Positions 8,974 to 18,153 of a stretch of 64,000 nt of DNA are shown piece after piece. A model generated the notes under the pieces. The model was not told the origin of the DNA and did no database searches. It was given only the letters and a program-made list of their open reading frames with translations. The DNA is from JBDRKE01 sp043814315 (GTDB lineage Bacteria; Omnitrophota; Gorgyraeia; Gygaellales; Profunditerraquicolaceae). The position numbers and the translations under genes were made by a program. Position 1 is the stretch's first letter, and each line of letters starts with the position of its first letter. The stretch is taken from assembly GCA_043814315.1 (NCBI GenBank), contig JBDRKE010000005.1, positions 33,338-97,337 on the forward strand. The letters are read 5' to 3'.

Positions 8974-11900
8974 TTATTCTTCTTCTATAATGACGGGGGC
9001 CACGCAGGAAACCCGGTCTTTAGGCTGCAACCTGATAAGGCGCACCCCCTGCGCAGACCTGCCGGTGGTGCGGATATCTTTTATGGCGCAGCGCAGGAAA
9101 ATGCCGTTTTGCGTAATGGCCATCAACTCGTCATTATCGCCAACCGACTTAAGGCTGATCGCTTCACCATTTTTCGCGGTCACCTTCATATTAATAACGC
9201 CCTTGCCTCCCCTGCTGGTGAGACGGTACTCTTTGATGGGCGAGCGCTTGGCAAAACCTAATTCTGTCACGGTTAAAACGGTAGAGTCTTTTTGGGGGAC
9301 CACCATACCGATCACTTCATCCTTCTTGGCCAAAGAAATGGCGCGCACGCCGTGCGCCCCCCTTCCCATGTCCCGCACCTTGCTTTCTGAGAATCTCAAG
9401 GCCTTGCCCTGACGCGTGCCAATGAGCAGCTCCTGTTTTCCGTCGGTCAACTCGACACCGATCAACTCGTCATTCTTATCCAAAGTGATTCCGATAATGC
9501 CGGCCTTGCGCGGGTTGCCGTAGGCGTCCAGTTTCGTCTTTTTGATCTGGCCGAGTTTCGTCACCATCACCAGGTACTTGTCCTCGGAAAATTCCTTTAC
9601 GGGGATAGTCTTGCTTATTTTAACGCCTGGCTCCATCTGCACCAGATTCACAATGGCCTTTCCTTTAGTGGTGCGGCTAGACTGGGGGATCTCGTAAACC
9701 TTAAGCCAGTGCACCTGGCCTTTGTCCGTAAAAATCAAAAGGTAGTCTCGGGTTGAGGCGATAAACAGATGCTCCACGAAATCCTCTTCTTTAACCTCCG
9801 CGCCCGTCACGCCTGATCCGCCGCGCCTCTGTTTGCGGTAGGCACTGACCGGCAAACGCTTGATGTAGCCACCGTGGCTGATGGTGACAACCACGTCCTC
9901 TTCGGCGATTAAATCTTCTATCTCCAGCTCTTCTACCTCAGCCACGATATCGGTCCTGCGATCATCTGCGTATTGCTTTTTTAGGCCCTCCAGTTCCTCC
10001 TTGATGATGCCTTCGATTTTTTTCTCGGAGGCAAGGATCGCCTTGCAGAGCTCTATCTTCTTAAGGAGCTCGGCGTATTCAGCGTCAATCTTGTCCCTCT
10101 CAAGGGCGGTTAGGCGCTGCAGCTGCATCTCCAAGATCGCCTGCGCCTGAATCTCGGAAAGGCCAAACTCCTTCATCAAGCGCTCTTTAGCCGCTTCAAC
10201 GCTCTTAGAGGCTTTAATCACCTTAATGATCCTATCAATAAATTTCAAGGCGATCTTTAAGCCCTCTAAAATATGGGCGCGCTTTAAGGCCTTGTCCAGC
10301 TCAAACTGGGTGCGCCTGCGGACAATCACCTTGCGATGCTCAACATAAGCATCCAGCACCTGCTTTAAATTCAAAACCCGCGGCCGGTTTTCCACCAGAG
10401 CGAGCATGATCACGCCAAACGTTGTTTTAAGCTGCGTGTGCTTAAAGAGTTGGTTCAAGACAATCTGCGATTCGGCATCCCGCTTAAGCTCGACGACCAC
10501 GCGCATACCTTCCTTGTCAGACTCATCTCGAATATCAGAAATGCCCTCGATCTTCTTCTCATCCACCAGGCCTGCTATGGCCTCGATGAGGCCTGCCTTT
10601 TGAACCTGATAAGGGATCTCTGTAATCACGATAAAGTCCTTGCCGTTTTTCTGATGCTCAACGGTTGCCCGGGCACGCACCGTAAGCTTGCCCTTGCCTG
10701 TGGTGTAGGCATCCTTGATGCCGGCTTTCCCGCAGATGACTCCCCCCGTCGGAAAATCAGGGCCCTTGATATAGCGCATCAGGTCTTTGAGTTCTGCCTC
10801 AGGATGGTCCAGCAGATAAATGATGGCATCCGCCACTTCCTTCAAGTTGTGCGGCGGGATATTAGTAGCCATGCCTACGGCAATACCGCTTGAGCCGTTC
10901 ACTAATAAATTGGGAAGAGCCGCAGGCAATAAAAGGGGTTCTTGCAGGGAGGCATCAAAGTTCGGGCCGAAATTTACAGTATCCTTGTCAATATCAGCCA
11001 GCATCTCGTCGGAGATTGCAGCGAGCCGCGCCTCCGTGTTATGGCTTATAAAGCCATTTGACACAAAGGAGTGACAAGGACTATCAACTTTTATTGAATA
11101 AACCCTCTGCTTGCCAGAATCTTCAACAAAAGCAACTCTATCAAATATGTACTTATTTTCCCTCAAGGTCTCAAATAACCCTAGGTCTTCTTTATCAAGA
11201 GCTCTGGTTAGTCTCGGCCAATACTTCTCTATTTTTACATATCTGTCGATATTGTGTTTCTTAAGCCATTCTATGTGTCCACGGTATTTTTTGTTGCACC
11301 TACTACTTTTTCTGCGGATATAATCAGCTATAAAGGGTATAAAATCCGTTTTCGACATATTCCATCCATCGCTGTTGCGATTACAGATATTTGTTATCTT
11401 CTGGCGGCTTTCCTTTGTGCTAAAATTTATTTCATTTTTGAATAGCCCGAGGTTGACGTGCCCCCTAATATACAATCTAAAATAGCGTTTCTGTTTATGA
11501 AACCTGAGCCAAGAATCAATCCCAAATCTTAATAGTAAAATCTGTAATTCTTGGAGCAATTTTTCACTGGTTGATATAAAACTAATATCGGGATTTCTTT
11601 TACCAATACAAACGCTGCCATCTCCTTCCGCATATCCTTTTATAAATGAGCTTACCGATTTTCGTGAAGATTTAAAAATGATAGGGGGCACCTTTTTCTT
11701 TTGAGCACGAGACTGTAGCAGACCGATATTTTTTAAAAATTCCCTAACTTGGCTTGAATGAATTTCCAAGTAAACACAGTTCTTTTTACCGAAACCAGGC
11801 GGCTTCCTCACGAATTCATGCAGTCGGCAATCAGGAAATACTTTTTTAAAGCTTAGCTTAAATTTATCTATAAACTCTTTATCGCCATTGCAGAAATCAA

Positions 11901-12726
11901 TGTGCTTTTTGCTTATAGACCCCTCCGCAATTATTGCCCCCAAAATAAAAGCGAGGTCTTTATTCATGGCACGAGGGAGCCTGTGCTTCTGCGCCCGATT
12001 TTTAATCTCTGGATAATATTGTTTTAGCGAAAGCTCTTCTTTAGGAAATAATACACTGCTCCTACTTATCACAGTACAGTCACCAATTTTTACCTGGCTT
12101 AATAATTTCCAGACAAATTTTGGCTTGAAACTATTTCTCTCCCATACAAGAATGGGATGATTAAGGCTGCCGCATAAACTAAAACCTCTAAAAGTGGTAA
12201 TTTTCTTAGTTGGGTGCTCTCCAGAATCAAACCACCTTGATACATGATTTATTTTATTATTTAGAGAGAGCGTGTGAAAATTGGCTTTTGAATGATGGGA
12301 TATATCATTTATTCTTTGCAGCCCTTGCTCCGTAATAATGAAAGTGTCCCCCGAGACGCAGTAGCGCATCGCGGCAGCGGCGTCCCCGTCGATTGATCCA
12401 AAATTTCCTTGGCCCTCTACCAGTGGATAACGCAAAGAAAAATCCTGCGCCATGCGCACTAAGGTATCATAGACTGCTACATCTCCGTGAGGGTGATATC
12501 GGCCAAGCGTATCTCCAACGATGCGCGCGCATTTTTTATAAGGCTTATCATGCTCGAGATTCAAATCTTTCATCGCAAATAAGATTCTGCGATGCACCGG
12601 CTTTAAGCCGTCGCGCACATCCGGAAGGGCGCGGCCTACAATTACGCTCATGGCGTAATTTAGATATGAGTCCTTTACCTCTTCTTCAATATAAACAGGA
12701 ATTATTTTTTCGTTGCGGGTATACAT
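8974..12726 (-). CDS. gyrA: DNA gyrase subunit A, with intein
   Basis: 1250 residues: 809 residues of GyrA host plus a 441-residue intein. GyrA cleaves and rejoins DNA and works with GyrB to introduce negative supercoils. The N-terminal breakage-reunion domain starts with IEEEVKDSYLNYAMSVIVGR; the catalytic Tyr is residue 122 in AMRY. The intein follows immediately, and the extein resumes with TEARLAAISDEM. The C-terminal beta-pinwheel includes the GyrA-box-like QRRGGSG motif (YRKQRRGGSGVTG). The order gyrB-gyrA downstream of dnaN on one strand is a common origin layout. Active enzyme requires splicing. Confidence 0.97.
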   Translation of the reverse strand: MYTRNEKIIPVYIEEEVKDSYLNYAMSVIVGRALPDVRDGLKPVHRRILFAMKDLNLEHDKPYKKCARIVGDTLGRYHPHGDVAVYDTLVRMAQDFSLRYPLVEGQGNFGSIDGDAAAAMRYCVSGDTFIITEQGLQRINDISHHSKANFHTLSLNNKINHVSRWFDSGEHPTKKITTFRGFSLCGSLNHPILVWERNSFKPKFVWKLLSQVKIGDCTVISRSSVLFPKEELSLKQYYPEIKNRAQKHRLPRAMNKDLAFILGAIIAEGSISKKHIDFCNGDKEFIDKFKLSFKKVFPDCRLHEFVRKPPGFGKKNCVYLEIHSSQVREFLKNIGLLQSRAQKKKVPPIIFKSSRKSVSSFIKGYAEGDGSVCIGKRNPDISFISTSEKLLQELQILLLRFGIDSWLRFHKQKRYFRLYIRGHVNLGLFKNEINFSTKESRQKITNICNRNSDGWNMSKTDFIPFIADYIRRKSSRCNKKYRGHIEWLKKHNIDRYVKIEKYWPRLTRALDKEDLGLFETLRENKYIFDRVAFVEDSGKQRVYSIKVDSPCHSFVSNGFISHNTEARLAAISDEMLADIDKDTVNFGPNFDASLQEPLLLPAALPNLLVNGSSGIAVGMATNIPPHNLKEVADAIIYLLDHPEAELKDLMRYIKGPDFPTGGVICGKAGIKDAYTTGKGKLTVRARATVEHQKNGKDFIVITEIPYQVQKAGLIEAIAGLVDEKKIEGISDIRDESDKEGMRVVVELKRDAESQIVLNQLFKHTQLKTTFGVIMLALVENRPRVLNLKQVLDAYVEHRKVIVRRRTQFELDKALKRAHILEGLKIALKFIDRIIKVIKASKSVEAAKERLMKEFGLSEIQAQAILEMQLQRLTALERDKIDAEYAELLKKIELCKAILASEKKIEGIIKEELEGLKKQYADDRRTDIVAEVEELEIEDLIAEEDVVVTISHGGYIKRLPVSAYRKQRRGGSGVTGAEVKEEDFVEHLFIASTRDYLLIFTDKGQVHWLKVYEIPQSSRTTKGKAIVNLVQMEPGVKISKTIPVKEFSEDKYLVMVTKLGQIKKTKLDAYGNPRKAGIIGITLDKNDELIGVELTDGKQELLIGTRQGKALRFSESKVRDMGRGAHGVRAISLAKKDEVIGMVVPQKDSTVLTVTELGFAKRSPIKEYRLTSRGGKGVINMKVTAKNGEAISLKSVGDNDELMAITQNGIFLRCAIKDIRTTGRSAQGVRLIRLQPKDRVSCVAPVIIEEE
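11038..12360 (-). other. GyrA intein with LAGLIDADG endonuclease domain
   Basis: 441 residues in frame inside gyrA, from Cys (codon at 12358-12360) to Asn (11038-11040), with Thr as the +1 residue. Splicing blocks are visible: CVSGDTFI (A), GSLNHPILV (B), and VYSIKV...FVSNGFISHN (F, G). The paired dodecapeptides LGAIIAEGS (protein residues 262-270) and IKGYAEGDGS mark a LAGLIDADG (DOD) homing endonuclease. The insertion site directly after the active-site Tyr is the same as in known mycobacterial GyrA inteins. All catalytic splicing residues (Cys1, block B His, penultimate His, final Asn) are present. Confidence 0.95.
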
Positions 12727-12763
12727 TTCTTGCCTCGTAAGTGGTTCTGAAAAATCTAAATAC

Positions 12764-12892
12764 TACCAATACTACCCAACAAATCCCTGCCTTGCCGGCA
12801 GGCAGCCAAAATCCCAAATCCAAAAAGTAAGTTTGGGATTTGGAAACTGGGGATTGTTTTTGGTTTTGGATTTTGACATTTGAATTTTAATA
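12764..12892. repeat. Family A palindromic repeat between gyrB and gyrA
   Basis: Contains CCAAAATCCCAAATCC units, a CCTGCCTTGCCGGCAGGCAG palindrome at about 12787-12806, and a second arm with GGGATTTGG, TTTGGATTTTG and CATTTGAATTTT. A long interrupted hairpin is possible. No gene is present in this gap. Confidence 0.6.
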
Positions 12893-15800
12893 CTATATAT
12901 CTAGGTTTTTAACCTGGTGCGCGTAGTTCTCAATAAATTCGCGGCGCGGCTCAACCTGGTCTCCCATGAGAACCGTAAATATCTTATCCGCCTCTACCTC
13001 ATCCTCCAGGGTCACCTTTAAAATCGTGCGTTTATCAGGGTCCATGGTGGTCTCCCAGAGCTGCTGAGGATTCATCTCTCCCAAGCCCTTGTAGCGCTGG
13101 ATATGCATGCCTTTTGAGGCGGCTTGCGCCACATAAGCTAAAACGTCCTTTAAAGAGAATAAGTCCTTTTGTTCCTTTTCATTAGAAATGTGATACAATG
13201 GCTTCGGCTTCTTCTCTGTGTCTTTTTTGGCCGAGACAGCCGCCTGCACCTCTGAGCCTTCATATGTTGCGATATCTAACCCCGCCTTCTCTATCTTAGT
13301 CACAACTTGTTCTACTTCATGGGCTTCAAACAGCTCTAGAACATCAAGCTCGGTCTCCTTATCCTGCCTGCCCGTAAGGCTAGCCAGCTCTTTGTCAGAA
13401 TAAAGAAAATGGTCATTACCCTCCACTTTGACCCTATAAATAGGCATTTTTTTGGTCTTTTGATGTCTAAAACCCAGATATTTTGAGAAATCTACTCCCC
13501 TTTTTTCTAAATTCTTACCCAATTTTTGAAGCTCAACCAATAGATGCAAAAGTTCTTTAAACTGGGTATCTGTAAAGATTTGCTTATCTTTAAGTCTTGT
13601 AAACTTATGCCCTTCCCTGCCTAAATCCAAAAGTAGCTCATTCATCTGTTTTTCAGTCTGAATATACTCCTCACGCTGGCCCCTCTTTATCTTGTAGAGA
13701 GGCGGCTGGGCAATGTAAACATATCCATCTACGACCAGTTTGGGTATCTGGCGGTAAAGTAAAGTGAGGAGCAAGGTGCGTATGTGGGAACCGTCCGTAT
13801 CTGCGTCTGCCATGAGTATTAATTTATGATAACGCAGCTTTGAGATGTCAAATTCTTCTCCTACTCCTGTGCCAAGGGCTGTAATAATATTGCGAATTTC
13901 TTCGTTGGAAAGAATCTTATCCAGCCGCGCCTTTTCCACGTTCAGAATTTTTCCTTTGATGGGAAGGATTGCCTGAAACCTCCTGTCGCGCCCCTGCTTA
14001 GCGCTGTTATGCACAAACACGCCGCCCGCTAAAGCAAAATTATGGGTATGGGGCACTTCAATATCATAAACATCCGTCTTTTCTTCAACCTTTTCTATGC
14101 GCTTGATTTTATGGTTGTAATTTACTACCGCTTCTAAAAACGCGTTTTGATTAGCATTAAAAAACCTATTTACTAGAGTATCATATTTTAACAAATTGGT
14201 GTCGCGCTGGGGCAAGGCCTGCCTTTCGTCGTCGTATAATTCAAAATTACCATGGCTTTCATATACCATTTTGGCAAAAGCTAAGCTATGGTCTAAATAA
14301 GTCTGGTTGTAAGCAGCTTTTCTTTTTTTCCTAAAACCATCCGTCCACTGCTCTTTTGTCTTTTGTCTTCTCCACTGCAAAAGCTTAATATCAGACCATT
14401 CTAACGTTGCTTTTTGCAATAAATATTCTTTTGCTTCTGGATGGTTCGCAAAATATTTCTTTACTCTATTAGACTGCTTTAATCTGCTTTCTTTTTGAGA
14501 CCAATAGTTTTTCTGCGCCAGGTTAAGGGTTTGAGCATTTTGAGTTTGATAGTCCGGGTGGCTATGATAAAAGTCCAAGAACTTCTTAACCATATAAGCC
14601 TTATAAGCGGGGTTTTCCCACTGTCTCTTTGCGTTTTTACTAAAAAGGCCTCTTTTTTCTAAAGATTTCTTGCGAGCTTTATTCCTAAACATATCCGTCC
14701 GTTTTTGTGCTGCCGATTTTATTTTTACATCTGGACGATGCAAAGTGTATTCCAGATGAACGTAATGAAATTGCATATGCTGTTCATGGGGAATGCGTTG
14801 GATGTTGGTTGGGTTATTGTTGAGCTTATTAAAATCGGCGTGGTGACGGTGTTTCCCTGCAGAAGAGGCATAAACTTTATTCCCAAGATTAAACATATCC
14901 GCTAAAACATGGGTATACATCCATTTTTTAGACTTGTGATCAAAAACCATCTCATAGCCATCTAAAGAACAATTGCCTTCTCTTTTGGAAACCTTTCGAT
15001 AAAAAGGCGATAGACTGTGATTAGGAGTCAACTCAGAGGCAGGAACATAGGTACCGTCGACCAATCTAAATAAATGGCCCGGAGTGCATCTTAATTCCTC
15101 GTCGTTATCCAAAATAATCTTAATAACCTGCGCATCTTGCTTAGTCATGCGAGCATTAAGTACCGGCGCAATGCCGATATATCCATTATCAAGCATAGTA
15201 TAACAAAAGTTTTGCTTCCCCTGTTTACTTTCTTCCACTAATTCTTTAAAAGAAATGTTTCTGCCGTCTAGTAGCGCAACTTTTGTTTCTCCAACCCAAC
15301 AGCCTCCGGCCGAATCGCCCTCCACAATATACAATTCGCACAAAGCCGCATCCTTTTCAGAACAATCCGCAAGCTTGCCCGGCAAACCGGCGCCTTCCAG
15401 GGCCCCTTTTCTACGAGTTAACTCCCGAGCCTTACGCGCTGCTTCGCGCGCCCGCGAAGCCACGATAACCTTATCTACGACTTTATTGGCAACTGACGGA
15501 TTCTCCTCAAAAAATCCCGATAAGGCCTCTAAGCTCACTGAGGCAACCAGGCCTTCGACTTCAGAGTTCCCCAGCTTGGTCTTGGTTTGGCCTTCAAATT
15601 GAGGATTGGGCACCTTGACGCTGACAACAGCTGTTAAGCCCTCGCGCGCATCCTCCCCTGCAATGGCTATATCGTCCTTAAGGAGATTTTTGGATTTTGC
15701 GTATTGATTAATGGCGCGCGTTAATGCCGACTTAAAACCCGAAAGGTGCGTACCTCCTTCTACCGTGTTGATATTATTGGCAAAAGAGTAGAGCGTTTCC

Positions 15801-16645
15801 GCATACCCATCATTATACTGCAGGGCCACCTCCAGAATAACCTCATCCTGCTCTTTCTGAAAATAGATGACTTTGTTATGCAGGGGATTTTTGTTCTTGT
15901 TCAGGTAGTCCACAAAAGAAACGATCCCGCCGCCAAATTCAAAAACGCTTTCTTTATCTGAGCGCTCATCAACGAGTTTTATTTTTAAACCCTTGTTTAA
16001 AAAGGCGAGTTCTCTCAGGCGCTGAGCCAGGGTGTCATAGGAAAATTCGGTTTTGTTGAAAATCGTGCGGTCGGACTTGAAGGTCACCTTGGTGCCGCTG
16101 TTTTGACTTTTCCCGATAACCGTTAGCTTTGAAACCGTTTTGCCGCGCTCATAACGCTGGTGGTAAATCTTTCCGTCTCTTTTAATTTCAACCTCCAGCC
16201 AATCCGAAAGCGCGTTCACCACGCTGACGCCAACTCCATGCAATCCTCCTGATACCTTATACACCCTATGGTCGAACTTGCCCCCTGCGTGCAACTTGGT
16301 AAGGGCCACCTCTACGGCGGGCTTCTTCTCTGTTTTATGTATATCCACAGGGATGCCGCGACCGTTATCTGTAACACTAACGCTGTTATCCGAACGGATA
16401 GCGACCTCAATAAAATTGCAGTACCCAGCCAGGCTCTCATCCACACTATTGTCGACAACCTCGTAAACCAAATGGTGCAGGCCGCGCATTGAGGTGTCGC
16501 CGATATACATGGCGGGCCGGCGCCTGACTGCCTCTGTGCCCTCTAATACCTGAATATTGGTGGCATCATAGACCTTGTCCTTGGCGGTTTCTTTAGGGGG
16601 GGGCGGCATAACTACATTTTCTTTCTTATTTTTTTTATTATTCAC
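12893..16645 (-). CDS. gyrB: DNA gyrase subunit B, with intein
   Basis: 1250 residues: 818 of GyrB plus a 432-residue intein. GyrB hydrolyses ATP to drive strand passage. The GHKL ATPase is visible (VVDNSVDES, VTDNGRGIPV, GGLHGVGVSVVNALS), then EGDSAGG at the TOPRIM site, the LMADADTDGSHI metal-binding block, and PLYKIKRG near the C-terminal part. The stretch HIQRYKGLGEMNPQQLWETT is intact. The intein interrupts the TOPRIM motif between EGDSAGG and SAKQGRD. The start overlaps the end of the upstream DUF721 gene by 4 bases. The N-terminus has a Lys/Asn-rich and Pro-rich leader (about 25 residues) absent from E. coli GyrB. Confidence 0.97.
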   Translation of the reverse strand: MNNKKNKKENVVMPPPPKETAKDKVYDATNIQVLEGTEAVRRRPAMYIGDTSMRGLHHLVYEVVDNSVDESLAGYCNFIEVAIRSDNSVSVTDNGRGIPVDIHKTEKKPAVEVALTKLHAGGKFDHRVYKVSGGLHGVGVSVVNALSDWLEVEIKRDGKIYHQRYERGKTVSKLTVIGKSQNSGTKVTFKSDRTIFNKTEFSYDTLAQRLRELAFLNKGLKIKLVDERSDKESVFEFGGGIVSFVDYLNKNKNPLHNKVIYFQKEQDEVILEVALQYNDGYAETLYSFANNINTVEGGTHLSGFKSALTRAINQYAKSKNLLKDDIAIAGEDAREGLTAVVSVKVPNPQFEGQTKTKLGNSEVEGLVASVSLEALSGFFEENPSVANKVVDKVIVASRAREAARKARELTRRKGALEGAGLPGKLADCSEKDAALCELYIVEGDSAGGCWVGETKVALLDGRNISFKELVEESKQGKQNFCYTMLDNGYIGIAPVLNARMTKQDAQVIKIILDNDEELRCTPGHLFRLVDGTYVPASELTPNHSLSPFYRKVSKREGNCSLDGYEMVFDHKSKKWMYTHVLADMFNLGNKVYASSAGKHRHHADFNKLNNNPTNIQRIPHEQHMQFHYVHLEYTLHRPDVKIKSAAQKRTDMFRNKARKKSLEKRGLFSKNAKRQWENPAYKAYMVKKFLDFYHSHPDYQTQNAQTLNLAQKNYWSQKESRLKQSNRVKKYFANHPEAKEYLLQKATLEWSDIKLLQWRRQKTKEQWTDGFRKKRKAAYNQTYLDHSLAFAKMVYESHGNFELYDDERQALPQRDTNLLKYDTLVNRFFNANQNAFLEAVVNYNHKIKRIEKVEEKTDVYDIEVPHTHNFALAGGVFVHNSAKQGRDRRFQAILPIKGKILNVEKARLDKILSNEEIRNIITALGTGVGEEFDISKLRYHKLILMADADTDGSHIRTLLLTLLYRQIPKLVVDGYVYIAQPPLYKIKRGQREEYIQTEKQMNELLLDLGREGHKFTRLKDKQIFTDTQFKELLHLLVELQKLGKNLEKRGVDFSKYLGFRHQKTKKMPIYRVKVEGNDHFLYSDKELASLTGRQDKETELDVLELFEAHEVEQVVTKIEKAGLDIATYEGSEVQAAVSAKKDTEKKPKPLYHISNEKEQKDLFSLKDVLAYVAQAASKGMHIQRYKGLGEMNPQQLWETTMDPDKRTILKVTLEDEVEADKIFTVLMGDQVEPRREFIENYAHQVKNLDI
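14006..15301 (-). other. GyrB intein with HNH endonuclease domain
   Basis: 432 residues in frame, Cys1 codon at 15299-15301 and terminal Asn at 14006-14008, +1 residue Ser. Block A is CWVGETKVALLDGRNISF, block B CTPGHLFRL, the end is FALAGGVFVHN. The central region has HRHHADFNKLNNNPTNIQR followed by further His residues, a clear HNH homing endonuclease. The insertion site (AGG|S of TOPRIM) and block A resemble the known Synechocystis GyrB intein. All splicing residues are present. Confidence 0.94.
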
Positions 16646-16929
16646 TTGGTCTCTCCGATGCGAAAACGAATATCCTTAATACCGCTAGATACATTGCGAA
16701 GTTTACCCAATAAATCGGTTTTTTTTAAATTTAAGGCATAAAGCCAGGTAGACGAATCCACCCATATTCCCAGCACGCCTTTTTTAAAATAATTAAACTT
16801 TATATGCTCCAACTCTCTTCTTGTCAAGATTTTTTTTAACCAGGCCTGCACAGGGTCTTTACCCCGGCCCTCTTTCTTCGCCACCAAATCCCCTATTACA
16901 TCATGTAGAATGTCTTTGATATTCTCCAC
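16642..16929 (-). CDS. DUF721 protein, DciA-like
   Basis: 95 residues. The pattern of a helical N-terminus (VIGDLVAKKEG), then W at 30, and the basic segment followed by GVLGIWVDSSTWLYALNLKKTDLLGKL matches the DUF721 fold found between dnaN/recF and gyrB. Members such as DciA load the replicative helicase in bacteria that lack DnaC/DnaI; that role is family knowledge. recF, which often sits here, is absent. It abuts dnaN (stop and start adjoining) and overlaps gyrB by 4 bases, so all are one operon. Confidence 0.8.
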   Translation of the reverse strand: MENIKDILHDVIGDLVAKKEGRGKDPVQAWLKKILTRRELEHIKFNYFKKGVLGIWVDSSTWLYALNLKKTDLLGKLRNVSSGIKDIRFRIGETK

Positions 16930-18021
16930 TTAACTGAGCCGCATAGGCAAAACAATATAAACGTAGCCGTCGCTACGTATCACCCCGGGCTGCTCGCTGT
17001 CTGTCAACTCAAGACTTATCTTATCGTCGGTGAGATTTTTTAAAACATCTATCAGGTAGTTGGGGTTAAACCCTATAACCATCTCTTTCCCCTGATAATC
17101 TACAGGCACTTCTTCCCGTGACTCACCCACATCAGGAGTCGATTTAGAAAGAACAAGCTTGTTTTTAAAAACCTCCAACTTGACAGCTTGGTAGTCTGGC
17201 GTGGAAAGCAAGGAGGCTCTTTTGACAGCTAATAAAAACTCGGTTCGCTCCGCTTTTAAAAGATTATCCGACGCCGGGGGAATAACTTGCCGGTAATCCG
17301 GAAACTCTCCCTCAATAAGACGCGAAATAATAATAATATCCCCCAGGTCAAACATGGCCTGGTTTGTGCCGAGCACAAGTGATAGCTCTCCTTGATCCTG
17401 GAGGTTACGATTTAACTCATGAATGGTTTTAATGGGCACAATAATATAAATATCTTTATCTATATTATGGTTTAGCTTTTTTTCTATAATAGCAAGCCTC
17501 TTACCGTCCGTAGCCACTAGAGAAAAAATATTTTTATTAATTTTAAATAGTATTCCATTTAAAATATAGCGTGTTTCATCAAAAGATACCGCGAAAGAAG
17601 TGAGATTTAACATTTGCTTGAGTAGGGATTGCTCAAGCTTAATAACCTCTTGATCTTTAAATTCTGGGAGTTTAGGAAACTCCTCTTTTCCTAACCCCAT
17701 TATTTTAAACTGGCAAGACTTAACATCAATCGTCACTAGGTTGTTCTTTTTTGTGGTAACATCAATATTATCAGAAGGTAACTCCCTGATAATATCTCCA
17801 AATCTTTTGGCGGGCACTGTAATGGACCCTGGCTCTTGGATATCCACAGGCACCACACAGCTTATTCCTATATCTAAATCCGTAGCGGTTAACTTTAACC
17901 CATTAGATTGAGCTTCTAATAAAACATTAGAAAGTATTGGTAAGGCTGCTTTTGTAGTAATAACGTTTTGCACGGTTTGTATGCCGCTCAATAAAATATC
18001 TTTTTGTACTTTGAATTTCAT
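16930..18021 (-). CDS. dnaN: DNA polymerase III sliding clamp (beta subunit)
   Basis: 363 residues, normal for the clamp. Three repeated clamp domains are seen: N-terminal KFKVQKDILLSGIQTVQNVI, the middle with FAVSFDETRYILNGILF and ATDGKRLA, and the C-terminal end YVYIVLPMRLS. It encircles DNA as a homodimer and holds polymerase III on template. A good ribosome site (AAGGAGAAGAAG) precedes the ATG at 18019-18021. It lies downstream of dnaA with a 132-base gap containing an 11-bp inverted repeat. Confidence 0.97.
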   Translation of the reverse strand: MKFKVQKDILLSGIQTVQNVITTKAALPILSNVLLEAQSNGLKLTATDLDIGISCVVPVDIQEPGSITVPAKRFGDIIRELPSDNIDVTTKKNNLVTIDVKSCQFKIMGLGKEEFPKLPEFKDQEVIKLEQSLLKQMLNLTSFAVSFDETRYILNGILFKINKNIFSLVATDGKRLAIIEKKLNHNIDKDIYIIVPIKTIHELNRNLQDQGELSLVLGTNQAMFDLGDIIIISRLIEGEFPDYRQVIPPASDNLLKAERTEFLLAVKRASLLSTPDYQAVKLEVFKNKLVLSKSTPDVGESREEVPVDYQGKEMVIGFNPNYLIDVLKNLTDDKISLELTDSEQPGVIRSDGYVYIVLPMRLS

Positions 18022-18092
18022 CTTCTTCTCCTTTTAATTATAATATATTAAAATAGTAGTCGTAGTAATGGGTTTTGTTTGTGTTGAAAAGT

Positions 18093-18130
18093 TTCTAACC
18101 CTAAGAGCTTATGAAGAGATAGGGTTAGAA
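18093..18130. other. Inverted repeat between dnaA and dnaN
   Basis: TTCTAACCCTA at 18093-18103 and TAGGGTTAGAA at 18120-18130 are perfect 11-base complements around a 16-base loop that is itself partly complementary. No T-run follows on the minus strand, so a classic terminator is unlikely; a regulatory hairpin or protein site in the dnaA-dnaN gap is possible. Confidence 0.5.
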
Positions 18131-18153
18131 TTTCATTGGGATAACCCTTGAAT

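Noticed and set aside
8974..16645. gyrA and gyrB frames both have exactly 1250 residues
   Set aside because: Host and intein lengths differ (809+441 versus 818+432); the equal total is coincidence.
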